From Mycobacterium sp. DL99 (GTDB lineage Bacteria; Actinomycetota; Actinomycetes; Mycobacteriales; Mycobacteriaceae), in NCBI RefSeq assembly GCF_004762045.1, contig NZ_SJOM01000007.1:2249634-2313633 (forward strand): a DNA stretch of 64,000 nt, in the 5' to 3' direction. The notes beneath the pieces were generated by a model. It was not told the origin of the DNA, did no database searches, and saw nothing but the letters and a program-made list of their open reading frames with translations. A program made the translations under genes and the position numbers. Positions 38,391-47,433 of this stretch are shown one piece after another; positions within the stretch are counted from its first letter, which is position 1, and every line of letters begins with the position of its first letter.

Positions 38391-39347
38391 ATGGCTGAAG
38401 TACTTGTGCTCGTTGAGCACTCCGAAGGCGCATTGAAGAAGGTCAGCGCCGAGCTCATTACCGCCGCCCGCGTGCTGGGCGAGCCTGCCGCTGTTGTGGT
38501 GGGCAAGCCGGGCACCGCCGCCCCGCTGGTCGACGGCCTGAAGGCCGCCGGCGCGGCCAAGATCTACGTCGCCGAGTCCGACGACGCGGAGAGCTACCTG
38601 GTCACCCCCGTCGTCGACGTGCTGGCCGGACTGGCCGAGACGGCCGCCCCTGCCGGCGTGATCGTCGCCGCCACCGCTGACGGCAAGGAAATCGCCGCCC
38701 GCCTGGCTGCGCGTATCGGCTCGGGCCTGCTGGTCGACGTGGTCGAGGTCCGCGAGGGTGCAGTGGGCGTCCACTCCATCTTCGGTGGTGCCTTCACCGT
38801 CGAGGCCCAGGTCACCAGTGACACCCCGGTGATCACGGTCCGTCCGGGTGCCATCGAGGCCGCCCCGGCCGACGGTGCCGGCGAGGTCGTCAACGTCGAG
38901 GTCCCGGCCCAGGCCGAGAACGCGACCAAGATCACCAAGCGCGAGCCCGCCGTTGCCGGTGACCGCCCCGAGCTCACCGAGGCCAGCGTCGTGGTCGCCG
39001 GTGGCCGTGGTGTCGGCAGCGCCGAGAGCTTCTCGGTCGTCGAGGAGCTGGCCGACTCGCTGGGCGGCGCCGTCGGTGCCTCCCGCGCCGCGGTCGACTC
39101 GGGCTACTACCCGGGCCAGTTCCAGGTCGGCCAGACCGGTAAGACCGTGTCGCCGCAGCTGTACATCGCCCTCGGTATCTCCGGCGCGATCCAGCACCGC
39201 GCCGGCATGCAGACGTCGAAGACGATCATCGCGGTGAACAAGGACGAGGAAGCTCCGATCTTCGAGATCGCCGACCTCGGCATCGTCGGTGACCTGTTCA
39301 AGGTCAGCCCGCAGCTGACCGAGGCGGTCAAGGCCCGCAAGGGATAG
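38391..39347 (+). CDS. etfA: Electron transfer flavoprotein alpha subunit
   Basis: A 318-residue ETF alpha subunit (FixB). The C-terminal FAD-binding domain is clear: [55 protein letters not shown] segment and [21 protein letters not shown]. It holds the FAD that shuttles electrons in the heterodimer with EtfB. Codon use is strongly biased to C/G third positions, consistent with high expression. A strong terminator follows. Confidence 0.97.
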   Translation: MAEVLVLVEHSEGALKKVSAELITAARVLGEPAAVVVGKPGTAAPLVDGLKAAGAAKIYVAESDDAESYLVTPVVDVLAGLAETAAPAGVIVAATADGKEIAARLAARIGSGLLVDVVEVREGAVGVHSIFGGAFTVEAQVTSDTPVITVRPGAIEAAPADGAGEVVNVEVPAQAENATKITKREPAVAGDRPELTEASVVVAGGRGVGSAESFSVVEELADSLGGAVGASRAAVDSGYYPGQFQVGQTGKTVSPQLYIALGISGAIQHRAGMQTSKTIIAVNKDEEAPIFEIADLGIVGDLFKVSPQLTEAVKARKG

Positions 39348-39368
39348 ATCCCCAACGCGTCAACGCAG

Positions 39369-39399
39369 AACCCCGGTGCACCTGGTGCGCCGGGGTTTT
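39369..39399 (+). terminator. Rho-independent terminator after etfBA
   Basis: ACCCCGGTGCAC, a CTG loop and GTGCGCCGGGGT form a 12-bp stem with one G-T wobble, followed by TTTT. It begins about 20 nt after the etfA stop and is the clearest protein-operon terminator in the window. Confidence 0.88.
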
Positions 39400-39597
39400 G
39401 TGCTGTGTGGGGCAAACGGGCGCACACAACGCGCACCGGGTGTCACGCTTGAAGTGGCGCTCGAGCCCGAGAGCCACTCTCGCGTGACAGGGCGGCGGCA
39501 CGGTCTGCCGTCTCGACTACGGACTTTCCAGGGTTTGGATCTCGGCCTGCGGTGCCAGTGTTGGTTCTGCCAGCACGTCGAGAAAGGGATTCGCACA

Positions 39598-40341
39598 ATG
39601 AAAATCACAGTCATAGGTGCCAGTGGCCAGATCGGTTCGCGGGTCGTGCGGTTGCTCACCGAAGCCGGGCACGACGTGGTGGCCGCCTCCCTGTCGTCGG
39701 GTGCCAACGTCCTGACCGGCGAGGGCCTGGCGGACGCGCTCAACGGCGCTGAGGTGCTGGTCGACGTGGTCAACTCGCCCTCGTTCGAAGACGGCGCCGT
39801 GATGGACTTCTTCACCACGTCCGCACGCAACCTGACGGCCGCCGCGAAGGAGACCGGTGTCGGGCACTACGTCGCGCTGTCGATCGTGGGCACCGACGGC
39901 CTGCCGGACAGCGGCTATATGCGGGCCAAGGTGGCCCAGGAGAAGGTCATCACCGAGTCCGGGCTGCCGTACACGATCGTGCGGGCCACGCAGTTCCAGG
40001 AATTCGCCGAGGCCATCACCGGGACGCTGGTGGTGGGCGGCGAGGTACGCGTCCCCGATGCCCGGATCCAGCTGATCTCCGTCGACGACGTCGCCGCCGA
40101 GGTGGCCAAGGTCGCCCAGGGCGCGCCGCTGGGAGGCATCGTCAACATCGGCGGGCCCGACAAGATCTCGTTCGCCGACATGGCACGCGCCGTGCTGGCC
40201 AAGCAGGGCGACGACAAGCCGGTCGTGATCGATCCGCAGGCAACGTATTTCGGCACCGCCGTCGACGACGACAGCCTGGTGACCGGCGACGACGGGATCC
40301 TCGGTGAAACTCGTTGGGTCGCATGGACCGGGGCTCACTGA
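39598..40341 (+). CDS. NmrA/SDR-like NAD(P)-binding protein
   Basis: A 247-residue atypical short-chain dehydrogenase. The dinucleotide loop GASGQIGSR is at 7-15; the active-site Tyr/Lys pair of classical SDRs is replaced by SGYMRAKVAQE, typical of NmrA-like sensors and quinone reductase-like members. YTIVRATQFQEFAE follows. ATG 39598 is preceded by GAAAGGGA. It is the first of three tightly spaced genes with a cupin and a nitroreductase, suggesting a redox or detoxification operon. Confidence 0.88.
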   Translation: MKITVIGASGQIGSRVVRLLTEAGHDVVAASLSSGANVLTGEGLADALNGAEVLVDVVNSPSFEDGAVMDFFTTSARNLTAAAKETGVGHYVALSIVGTDGLPDSGYMRAKVAQEKVITESGLPYTIVRATQFQEFAEAITGTLVVGGEVRVPDARIQLISVDDVAAEVAKVAQGAPLGGIVNIGGPDKISFADMARAVLAKQGDDKPVVIDPQATYFGTAVDDDSLVTGDDGILGETRWVAWTGAH

Positions 40342-40342
40342 C

Positions 40343-40753
40343 ATGCCTGTCACAGCGGAGCAGGAAAAAGCCCTCCACGATGCGATGACTGTGATCGCCA
40401 CCGCGACACCGCCGTTCATCCCGCCGAATGCCGAGGTGATGACGACGATCATCGAGTGGCCCGCGGGATCCCCAGGGGCGCCGCCACACCGGCATCCGGC
40501 CGGACCCGCCTTCGGCTATGTGCTGGAGGGCGAGATGCTTTTCGAGCTGGAGGGCGAGGCGCCGCGGGTGGTGAAGGCGGGGGAGGCCTTCTGGGAGCCC
40601 GGCGGTGACGTCATCCACTACTCGGATGCCAACAACCGTGACGACATTCCGCTGAAGTTCCTCGTCAACATGCTGTGTGTGCCAGGTGAACCCATGCTCG
40701 TCATCGTCGAAGACGAGGAGCTCGAGGCCCGCAAGGACCGGCGAGTTCGCTGA
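40343..40753 (+). CDS. Cupin-domain protein
   Basis: A 136-residue single-domain cupin. Motif 1 is PPHRHPAGPAFGYVLEGE (metal ligands H-x-H and E) and motif 2 is PGGDVIHYSDANN (His). It binds a metal and may be a small dioxygenase, isomerase or sensor. The ATG is 1 nt after the upstream stop, and the stop overlaps the nitroreductase start, so the three genes are cotranslated. Confidence 0.87.
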   Translation: MPVTAEQEKALHDAMTVIATATPPFIPPNAEVMTTIIEWPAGSPGAPPHRHPAGPAFGYVLEGEMLFELEGEAPRVVKAGEAFWEPGGDVIHYSDANNRDDIPLKFLVNMLCVPGEPMLVIVEDEELEARKDRRVR

Positions 40754-41412
40754 TGGCCGAGTTCGGAGACGTCGTCCGGTCGCGTCGTTCGTCGCGAATG
40801 TTTCTGCCGGACAAGCCTGTTCCGCGTGAGCTCCTGGACGAGGCGCTCGCGTTGGCCGTGCGGGCGCCGTCGAACTCGAACACGCAACCCTGGCACGTCT
40901 TCTTCGCGACCGGCGAGCGGCGCATCCGATTGGTGGACGCGCTGCTCGCCGCGGTCGAGGCGGCACCGCCGGCGGTCGGCTCCGCGGGCCTTCCGCCGCG
41001 GTTCGCTTACCTGCGCCGCGAGAGCGGCGCCCTGGTCTACGGGGCAATGGGGATCGCCCGCGACGACGCCGAGGGACGCTGGGCGGCCCAGAAGCGCAAC
41101 TGGGAGTTCTTCCACGCGCCCGTCGCCGGGGTGGTCTGTATGCACCGGGATTTCACCAACGTCGACGCGATGGGGGTCGGGATGTTCCTGCAGACCCTGC
41201 TGTTGGCGTTGAACGAACGGGGACTCGGCAGTTGCGTGCAGGTGTCCATCTCGTTCTATCCGGACGTACTGCGCGAACAACTGGACGTTCCCGACGATCT
41301 GACGATCCTGAGTGGGCTGTCGATCGGCTATGCCGACCCCCAATTTGCGGCGAATCACCTGGACACACCGCGCAACCCGATCGGCGAGAACGTGGTGTTC
41401 CTGCAGGACTGA
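40753..41412 (+). CDS. Nitroreductase-family FMN oxidoreductase
   Basis: A 219-residue FMN-dependent oxidoreductase. The N-terminal RSRRSSRMFLPDKPVPRELL with the APSNSNTQPWHVFF segment is the FMN-binding signature, and GLGSCVQVSIS and GLSIGYADP complete the fold. Such enzymes reduce nitro compounds, quinones or enones with NAD(P)H. The substrate is unknown. It ends the three-gene operon that begins at 39598. Confidence 0.92.
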   Translation: MAEFGDVVRSRRSSRMFLPDKPVPRELLDEALALAVRAPSNSNTQPWHVFFATGERRIRLVDALLAAVEAAPPAVGSAGLPPRFAYLRRESGALVYGAMGIARDDAEGRWAAQKRNWEFFHAPVAGVVCMHRDFTNVDAMGVGMFLQTLLLALNERGLGSCVQVSISFYPDVLREQLDVPDDLTILSGLSIGYADPQFAANHLDTPRNPIGENVVFLQD

Positions 41413-41499
41413 CCGGCAGCCCAAAAAGTCACCTGGCGCTCACAGACATGTCACACAGGCGATGCCGTATGGAGACCCGGCTGGGCGACCGTGCTGGTT

Positions 41500-42348
41500 A
41501 TGAGCACTGCATCTGTACTCATCGCCGCTGACCACGCCGACAGCGCCGCGCCCGATGCGCCGCGCTACACCCTGTTGTTGTCCGCCGATCCCGAGCTCAT
41601 CGAAGCCGCCCAGCGGCTCCGTCACGACGTGTTCACCTCCGAACCCGGATTCGCCCTCACCGGGGCTGCCGATGGACGGGACGCCGATCGATTCGACGAG
41701 CACTGCGACCACCTGCTGGTACGTGAGGACCGCACCGGCGAGTTGGTGGGCTGCTACCGGATGCTGCCCCCACCCGGCGCCATCGCCGCGGGCGGGCTCT
41801 ACACCGCCACCGAATTCGATGTCCGCGGTCTCGACGCACTACGGCCGTCCCTGGTCGAAATGGGCCGTGCGGTGGTGCGGACCGACCACCGCAACGGCGC
41901 CGTCGTCCTGCTCATGTGGGCGGGCATCCTGGCCTACCTCGACCGCTCCGGGTACGACTACGTGACGGGCTGCGTTTCGGTGCCGGTCGCCGGGAACGCC
42001 GACGGCCCACCTGGAACCCAGATCCGCGGGGTACGTGACTTCGTGCGGCGTCGCCACGCCGCGCCCGCCGAACACACGGTGTACCCGTACCGGCCGGTCG
42101 TCCTGGACGGCAGAGGGCTCGACGAAATCGACCCGCCGTCGCGGACCACGGTGCCTCCGCTGATGCGGGGCTACCTGCGCCTGGGCGCCCAGGTGTGCGG
42201 GGAACCCGCCCACGACCCAGACTTCGGGGTCGGGGACTTCCCGGCTCTGCTGGACAAACGCCGCGCCGATGTCCGCTACCTCAAACGCCTGCGCTCCGTC
42301 TCGGCCGCAGCCGACATGGCCGACGGGACGGCCGGGGGCGCGTCATGA
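41500..42348 (+). CDS. olsB: OlsB-like ornithine N-acyltransferase (Rv3027c-like)
   Basis: A 282-residue GNAT-fold acyltransferase of the OlsB/haemolysin-like group. Characteristic segments are RYTLLLSADPELIEAAQRLRHDVF, EHCDHLLVRE, ELGRAVV-type strand (VEMGRAVVRTDHRNG) and PPLMRGYLRLGAQVCGEPAHDPDF. The family transfers a 3-hydroxyacyl chain from ACP to ornithine, making lyso-ornithine lipid. It overlaps by 4 nt the PlsC-type gene that would add the second chain. Sequence and pairing support ornithine lipid synthesis; the product is inferred. Confidence 0.82.
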   Translation: MSTASVLIAADHADSAAPDAPRYTLLLSADPELIEAAQRLRHDVFTSEPGFALTGAADGRDADRFDEHCDHLLVREDRTGELVGCYRMLPPPGAIAAGGLYTATEFDVRGLDALRPSLVEMGRAVVRTDHRNGAVVLLMWAGILAYLDRSGYDYVTGCVSVPVAGNADGPPGTQIRGVRDFVRRRHAAPAEHTVYPYRPVVLDGRGLDEIDPPSRTTVPPLMRGYLRLGAQVCGEPAHDPDFGVGDFPALLDKRRADVRYLKRLRSVSAAADMADGTAGGAS

Positions 42349-43187
42349 GCACCGCCACGAGTGAACATTCCTGGCTGCCCAAGGCCTCGTGCGACGGCAG
42401 TTGCGTGCATGCCGGCGGCGCCGATGCCGGCCGTCGGATCGTGGTCTGGACCCGCACCACGGTGCGGGTGGTCATGGCCGTTCTTCTGGCGCCCGGGGTG
42501 CCGCTGCTGGCGGTGCCGATGCCGGGCCGCTCACACGTGCAGCGCTTCTACTGCCGGTTGATGCTGCGCTGCTTGGGGGTACGAATCGCCTTGTCGGGCG
42601 GACCTATTCGTAACCTGAAGGGCGTGCTCGTGGTCAGCGGCCACGTGTCTTGGCTGGATATCTTCACGGTCGGTGCGGTGCTGCCCGGCTCGTTCGTGGC
42701 CCGTGCCGATCTGGTCGAGTGGCCGGCGGTGGGCCGGCTGGCCCGGGTGATGAAGGTGATCCCGATCGACCGGGGCAGCCTGCGCCGGCTGCCCGCGGTG
42801 GTACACACCGTGGCCGAGCGCCTGCGCGCGGGGCACACGGTGGTGGCCTTCCCGGAGGGCACCACCTGGTGCGGCCTGGCCTACGGGCCGTTCCGGCCGG
42901 CGATGTTCCAGGCCGCGATCGACGCGGCCCGGCCGGTGCAGCCGCTGCGGCTGGTCTACCGCCACCGCGACGGCCGGCCGTCGACGATTCCGGCCTTTGT
43001 GGGGGAGGACACCCTGTTGCGATCGGTGCGGCGGGTCATCACCGCACGTCGCACGGTGTGCCATGTCCATGTGGGGTCGCTGCAGCTGCCGGGAGACGAC
43101 CGGCGGGCACTGGCGGGCCGCTGCGAGGCGGTGGTGCGCGGCCACCAGGAGCTCCCCGGCGCACCCGCGCACGTCCTGGTGGCCTGA
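42345..43187 (+). CDS. PlsC/OlsA-like acyltransferase (Rv3026c-like)
   Basis: A 280-residue membrane-associated lysophospholipid-type acyltransferase. One TM segment (about 38-58) precedes motif I H100-x4-D105 (GHVSWLD) and motif III FPEGT (169-173). It acylates a lyso-lipid hydroxyl from an acyl donor. Overlap with the OlsB-like gene (ATGA) suggests it is OlsA, which completes ornithine lipids, rather than phosphatidate synthesis. A cysteine-rich leader (CDGSC) before the TM is unusual. Confidence 0.86.
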   Translation: MSTATSEHSWLPKASCDGSCVHAGGADAGRRIVVWTRTTVRVVMAVLLAPGVPLLAVPMPGRSHVQRFYCRLMLRCLGVRIALSGGPIRNLKGVLVVSGHVSWLDIFTVGAVLPGSFVARADLVEWPAVGRLARVMKVIPIDRGSLRRLPAVVHTVAERLRAGHTVVAFPEGTTWCGLAYGPFRPAMFQAAIDAARPVQPLRLVYRHRDGRPSTIPAFVGEDTLLRSVRRVITARRTVCHVHVGSLQLPGDDRRALAGRCEAVVRGHQELPGAPAHVLVA

Positions 43188-43234
43188 GGCGGCTGGAGGG
43201 ACGGTCGCCTGCCAGCGGCTATCCTAGGAGGGTT

Positions 43235-44461
43235 ATGGCCTCCATCCTGACCTCCACCTCAGGCCGGCCGGTCTATCTCGATCACGCCGCCACCACCCCG
43301 ATGCACGCCACTGCCATCGAGGCGATGACCTCTGCATTGGCCACCGTCGGCAACGCGTCGTCGCTGCACGGTTCCGGCCGGATGGCGCGTCGCCGGATGG
43401 AGGAGGCCCGCGAGACGCTGGCCCGCCTGCTGGGCTGTCGCCCCTCGGAAGTGATCTTCACCGCCGGTGGCACCGAGAGCGACAACCTCGCCGTGAAGGG
43501 CATCTACTGGGCCCGCCGCGATGCCGAGCCGGCGCGGCGCCGGATCATCACCACCGCCGTCGAGCATCACGCCGTTCTGGACGCCGTGCAGTGGCTGGTC
43601 GACCACGAGGGTGCCGAGGTGACCTGGCTGCCGGTCGACGCCGAGGGCGCCGTCGCACCCGAGTCGCTGCGCTCGGCGCTGGAGGCGGGCGACGGACCCG
43701 CTGACGTGGCCCTGATCAGCATCATGTGGGCCAACAACGAGGTCGGCACGATCATGCCGATCGCCGAGCTGGCCGCCATCGCGGCCGAGTTCGAGGTCCC
43801 GATGCACAGCGACGCCATCCAGGCCGTCGGACAGATCCCGGTCGATTTCACCGCCACCGGGCTGGCGGCGATGAGCGTCGCCGCGCACAAGTTCGGCGGT
43901 CCGATGGGAATCGGCGCGCTGGTCCTGCGTCGGGACACCGCGTGTGTGCCCCTGCTGCACGGCGGCGGGCAGGAGCGCGACGTCCGGTCCGGGACACCCG
44001 ACGTGGCCGGCACCGTGGCGATGGCCGCGGCCGCGGAGGTGGCCATCGGCGGGCTCGCCGAACACAGTGCCAGGGTGCAGGCGCTGCGGGACCGGCTGAT
44101 CGAAGGTGTGCTGTCCACGATCGAGGACACCTACGTCAACGGGCCGCGTGGAGCCGACCGGCTTCCGGCCAACACCCATTTCACATTCCGTGGCTGCGAA
44201 GGCGATTCGCTTCTGATGCTGCTCGACGCCAAGGGCATCGAATGTTCCACCGGCTCGGCGTGCACCGCCGGCGTGGCGCAGCCGTCGCACGTCCTGATCG
44301 CCATGGGCGCCGACCCGGCCACCGCGCGGGGATCACTGCGATTCTCGTTGGGGCACACCAGCACCGACGCCGACGTCGACGCTGTGCTGCAGGTGCTGCC
44401 CGCGGCGGTCGAGCGGGCCCGGCAGGCAGCGCTGGCCAGCGCGGGGAGGACGTTCTCATGA
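43235..44461 (+). CDS. iscS: Cysteine desulfurase (IscS/NifS-like, Rv3025c)
   Basis: A 408-residue class-V aminotransferase. PLP is bound by K219 in AAHKFGG; the persulfide-forming cysteine is C343 in STGSACTAG, and H111 lies in VEHHAV. It takes sulfur from cysteine for Fe-S clusters and thiolated tRNA. It overlaps mnmA by 4 nt, which argues its main partner here is the tRNA thiolase. AGGAGGG precedes ATG 43235; a TATCCT box overlaps the same stretch. Confidence 0.94.
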   Translation: MASILTSTSGRPVYLDHAATTPMHATAIEAMTSALATVGNASSLHGSGRMARRRMEEARETLARLLGCRPSEVIFTAGGTESDNLAVKGIYWARRDAEPARRRIITTAVEHHAVLDAVQWLVDHEGAEVTWLPVDAEGAVAPESLRSALEAGDGPADVALISIMWANNEVGTIMPIAELAAIAAEFEVPMHSDAIQAVGQIPVDFTATGLAAMSVAAHKFGGPMGIGALVLRRDTACVPLLHGGGQERDVRSGTPDVAGTVAMAAAAEVAIGGLAEHSARVQALRDRLIEGVLSTIEDTYVNGPRGADRLPANTHFTFRGCEGDSLLMLLDAKGIECSTGSACTAGVAQPSHVLIAMGADPATARGSLRFSLGHTSTDADVDAVLQVLPAAVERARQAALASAGRTFS

Positions 44462-45528
44462 GAGTCCTTGTCGCGATGAGCGGCGGCGTGGATTCCTCGG
44501 TGGCCGCCGCACGGATGGTCGATGCCGGCCACGATGTCGTCGGAGTGCACATGGCGCTGTCCTCGGCGCCGGGGACGCTGCGCACGGGATCCCGGGGTTG
44601 CTGCTCCAAGGAGGACGCCGGCGATGCCCGCCGGGTGGCCGACATTCTTGACATCCCGTTCTACGTATGGGATTTCGCCGACCGGTTCAAGGACGACGTG
44701 ATCGACGATTTCGTCGAGTCGTACGCCCGCGGCGAGACCCCGAACCCCTGTGTGCGGTGCAATGAGCGGATCAAGTTCTCTGCGCTGGCGGCGCGGGCGC
44801 TGGCGCTCGGTTTCGACGCGGTGGCCACCGGTCACTACGCACGGCTGTCCGACGGCCGGCTGCGCCGCGCGGTAGACGCCGACAAGGACCAGTCCTACGT
44901 CCTGGGTGTGCTGACCGCCGAACAACTGTCACATGCGCTCTTCCCGATCGGTGACACGCCCAAGTCGCAGATCCGGGCCGAGGCCGCCGAGCGTGGCCTG
45001 GCCGTCGCGAAAAAGCCTGACAGCCACGACATCTGCTTCATTCCCTCCGGAGACACCCAGGCGTTCCTCGGTGCGCGGATCGGGGTCCGCCGCGGCTCGG
45101 TGATCGACAACGAGGGCACGGTGCTCGCCGAACACGAAGGCGTGCACGGTTTCACCATCGGACAGCGCAAGGGTTTGGGTATCGCGGGACCGGGTGCCGA
45201 CGGCCGGCCTCGCTACGTCACGGCGATCGACGCCGATACGGGCACAGTGCGCGTCGGACCGGCCGAAGACCTCGAAATCTGGGAACTGGTCGGCGACAAG
45301 CCCGTGTTCACCAGCGGGGCCGCGTTGCAGGGGCCGGTGGAATGCCAGATTCAGGTGCGGGCGCACGGCGGGATCACCGACGCGGTGGCCGAGCTGCGCG
45401 ACGGTCGGCTGGCGGTATCCCTGCGGGCACCGCTGCGCGGGGTGGCCCCGGGCCAGACCATGGTGCTGTACCGGCCCGACACCGACGGTGACGAGGTCAT
45501 CGCCAGCGCCACCATCGCGCGCGTATGA
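44458..45528 (+). CDS. mnmA: tRNA-specific 2-thiouridylase MnmA
   Basis: A 356-residue ATP-pyrophosphatase. The PP-loop is SGGVDSS (8-14). C101 (VRCNERIKF) and C193 (DICFIP) are the persulfide-handling pair of the family. It adds sulfur to U34 of Lys, Glu and Gln tRNAs using persulfide delivered from the desulfurase encoded just upstream. The beta-barrel C-terminal domain ends [12 protein letters not shown]. Ortholog of Rv3024c. Confidence 0.96.
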   Translation: MRVLVAMSGGVDSSVAAARMVDAGHDVVGVHMALSSAPGTLRTGSRGCCSKEDAGDARRVADILDIPFYVWDFADRFKDDVIDDFVESYARGETPNPCVRCNERIKFSALAARALALGFDAVATGHYARLSDGRLRRAVDADKDQSYVLGVLTAEQLSHALFPIGDTPKSQIRAEAAERGLAVAKKPDSHDICFIPSGDTQAFLGARIGVRRGSVIDNEGTVLAEHEGVHGFTIGQRKGLGIAGPGADGRPRYVTAIDADTGTVRVGPAEDLEIWELVGDKPVFTSGAALQGPVECQIQVRAHGGITDAVAELRDGRLAVSLRAPLRGVAPGQTMVLYRPDTDGDEVIASATIARV

Positions 45529-45538
45529 GCGCGTTCGC

Positions 45539-46549
45539 ATGAGTCTCTTCGCAGCGGCAACCGGTATCGGTTCCTGGCCGGGCACCCAGCCGCGGGCTGC
45601 CGCAGAAGTTGTCGTCGGTGAACTGCACACCCTGTCGCACCTCGTGGAACTGCCTGCGCGGGGAATCGGCGCCGACCTCATCGGTCGGGCCGGGGCCCTG
45701 TTGGTCGACATCGCCATCGACACCGTGCCGCGCGGGTACCGCATCGCCGGTGGCCGCAGTGCTGCGCTGCGGCGGGCGGTGAGCCTGCTCGGCGAGGACA
45801 TCGATGCGCTGGAAGAAGCCTGGGAGCGCGCGGGGCTGCGGGGCAGCGGGCGCGCCGTCAAGGTGCAGGCGCCCGGACCGATCACGCTGGCCGCCCAGCT
45901 GGAACTACCCAACGGACATCGGGCCATCACTGATCATGGTGCGTTGCGGGATCTTTCGGCTTCCCTGGCCGAGGGGCTGGCGATCCACCGTGCCGAGGTG
46001 GCCCGGCGGTTGGAGACCCCGGTGGTGGTCCAGATCGATGAACCGTCGCTGCCCGCCGCGCTGGCGGGCCGGCTGTCCGGGGTCACCAGTTTCACCCCGG
46101 TGCATCCCGTGGACGAACCGTTGGCGATCAACCTGATCGAGGCCTGTGTGGCAGCGGCTGGCTCCGATGTCGCATTGCACTGCTGCGCTCCCGAGATGCC
46201 GTGGAAGGCGTTGTTGCGCAGCGCTGTTCACGCTGTGTCGGTCGACGTCTCGACTCTGACGCCCGCGGATCTGGACGGTGTGGGGGAGTTCGTCGATTCG
46301 GGGCGCACTGTGCTGCTCGGCGTGGTGCCCTCGACCGCGCCCGAGGGCAGGCCGTCGGTCGAAGAGGTCGCCAAGGCGGCGGTCGCGCTGACCGATCGAC
46401 TCGGGTTCGCCCGGGCCGTGCTGCGTGACCGCATCGGCATCACGCCGTCCTGTGGGCTGGCCGGCGCCACCTCCCAATGGGCGCGCACTGCGGTGGAACT
46501 CACGCAGAAGGCCGCCGACGCGTTCGCCGAAGATCCCGAGGCCATCTAG
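45539..46549 (+). CDS. MetE-like cobalamin-independent methyltransferase core (Rv3015c-like)
   Basis: A 336-residue protein equal to the C-terminal catalytic half of MetE. Zinc ligands can be aligned: H and C in LHCCAP, C in TPSCGLAG, with Asp (VSVDVST) where MetE has Glu. The N-terminal folate-binding half is missing, so methyltetrahydrofolate triglutamate use is unlikely and another methyl donor is expected, as for the core-MetE group. It begins 10 nt after mnmA and is probably cotranscribed. Confidence 0.85.
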   Translation: MSLFAAATGIGSWPGTQPRAAAEVVVGELHTLSHLVELPARGIGADLIGRAGALLVDIAIDTVPRGYRIAGGRSAALRRAVSLLGEDIDALEEAWERAGLRGSGRAVKVQAPGPITLAAQLELPNGHRAITDHGALRDLSASLAEGLAIHRAEVARRLETPVVVQIDEPSLPAALAGRLSGVTSFTPVHPVDEPLAINLIEACVAAAGSDVALHCCAPEMPWKALLRSAVHAVSVDVSTLTPADLDGVGEFVDSGRTVLLGVVPSTAPEGRPSVEEVAKAAVALTDRLGFARAVLRDRIGITPSCGLAGATSQWARTAVELTQKAADAFAEDPEAI

Positions 46550-46554
46550 TTAAA

Positions 46555-46570
46555 GCAACCAAAAGGTTGC
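46555..46570. promoter_or_regulatory. ArsR operator copy 1
   Basis: GCAACCAAAAGGTTGC is a perfect 6-bp inverted repeat with a 4-nt spacer. It overlaps the -35 region of the SRPBCC/arsR promoter and is repeated with one change 46 nt downstream. Confidence 0.7.
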
Positions 46571-46595
46571 GCGTTATTGGCGATGGACTTAGGCT
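46567..46595 (+). promoter_or_regulatory. Promoter of the SRPBCC-arsR operon
   Basis: TTGCGC and TAGGCT are separated by exactly 17 nt, a good mycobacterial SigA-type arrangement. It lies between two copies of the inverted repeat, so bound repressor would flank and block it. Confidence 0.55.
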
Positions 46596-46600
46596 GAAAA

Positions 46601-46616
46601 GCAACTGAAAGGTTGC
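46601..46616. promoter_or_regulatory. ArsR operator copy 2
   Basis: GCAACTGAAAGGTTGC differs from copy 1 in the last base of the left arm and one spacer base. It lies at or just after the expected transcription start and ends 2 nt before the SRPBCC start codon. Confidence 0.65.
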
Positions 46617-46618
46617 AT

Positions 46619-47113
46619 ATGAGTACTGATCGGATCGAGAAAGAAGTTCTGCTCAAGGCGTCCCTGGACCGGGTGTGGCGGGCCATCAGCGATGCCGAGG
46701 AATTCGGTCGCTGGTTCGGGGTCCGGTTCGACGGGCCGTTCGTCGCCGGGGAATCGGTCAACGGGGTGATGACGCCGACCGAGGTCGATCCGGACGTGGC
46801 GGTGTCCCAGGAGCCGTACGCGGGCGAGGCGGCCAAGTGGCACATCGTCGCATTGGAACCGCCGCACCGAATGGCCTACCGCTGGCATCCCTACGCCGTG
46901 GATGCCGACACCGACTACTCGGCCGAACCGACCACGTTGGTGGAGTTCACCTTGACCGAGGCTGAGGACGGGGTGCTGCTCCGGATCGTCGAGTCCGGAT
47001 TCGACGCGATCCCGGCCCACCGTCGGAGCGCGGCGTTCGAGTCCAACAGCGAGGGGTGGGCCATCCAGGCCGAACTGGTGCGCAAGTACCTCGCGCTCGG
47101 TGAGCCGGTGTGA
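46619..47113 (+). CDS. SRPBCC (AHSA1-like) domain protein
   Basis: A 164-residue START/Bet-v-1-fold protein of the AHSA1 type: RIEKEVLLKASLDRVWRAISDAEEFGRWFG at the start, TTLVEFTLTEAEDGVLLRIVESGF in the middle and GWAIQAELVRKYL at the end. Such proteins bind hydrophobic ligands in a cavity and are often encoded with ArsR regulators. It overlaps the arsR gene by 4 nt and follows two operator-like repeats. Ligand unknown. Confidence 0.9.
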   Translation: MSTDRIEKEVLLKASLDRVWRAISDAEEFGRWFGVRFDGPFVAGESVNGVMTPTEVDPDVAVSQEPYAGEAAKWHIVALEPPHRMAYRWHPYAVDADTDYSAEPTTLVEFTLTEAEDGVLLRIVESGFDAIPAHRRSAAFESNSEGWAIQAELVRKYLALGEPV

Positions 47114-47433
47114 CGGCCACAGTCGCCGAGCGCGCACCACTTTTCGACGCGCTCGGCGATCCCAACCGGTTACGGATCGTCACCCGGCTCTGTGAGGCTG
47201 GTCCGTGTTCGACGGTGCAACTGACGCAGGTGATTCCGGTGACACGTCAGGCCGCGACCAAGCACTTGCTGTTACTGGAGGCGGTGGGTCTGGTGACCAG
47301 TGATCGCAAAGGCCGCGAACGGATCTGGCGGATCCAGCCCGAACCTCTGGTGCAGGCCAGTGACTACCTGACGGCGCTGTCGCGGCGCTGGGACAGCGCG
47401 ATCGACCGCCTGCGGGCCTACGTCGAGGACTAG
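47110..47433 (+). CDS. ArsR-family repressor paired with SRPBCC protein
   Basis: A 107-residue winged-helix regulator: ALGDPNRLRIVTRLCEAGPCSTVQLTQVIPVTRQAATKHLLLLEAVGLV is the ArsR HTH with the recognition helix near TRQAATKHL. Metal-binding ELCVCDL is absent, so it probably senses an organic ligand or none. It likely autoregulates through the two repeats at 46555 and 46601. Its stop overlaps the convergent acyl-CoA synthetase stop in CTAG. Confidence 0.92.
   Translation: MTATVAERAPLFDALGDPNRLRIVTRLCEAGPCSTVQLTQVIPVTRQAATKHLLLLEAVGLVTSDRKGRERIWRIQPEPLVQASDYLTALSRRWDSAIDRLRAYVED

Noticed and set aside
37509..39197. 562-residue minus-strand open frame
   Set aside because: It is antisense to etfB/etfA and Gly/Asp/Leu/His repetitive; a mirror of biased codons.
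42345..42410. Cysteine-rich N-terminus of the OlsA-like protein as a lipobox
   Set aside because: The cysteines precede the membrane segment and have no signal peptide before them.
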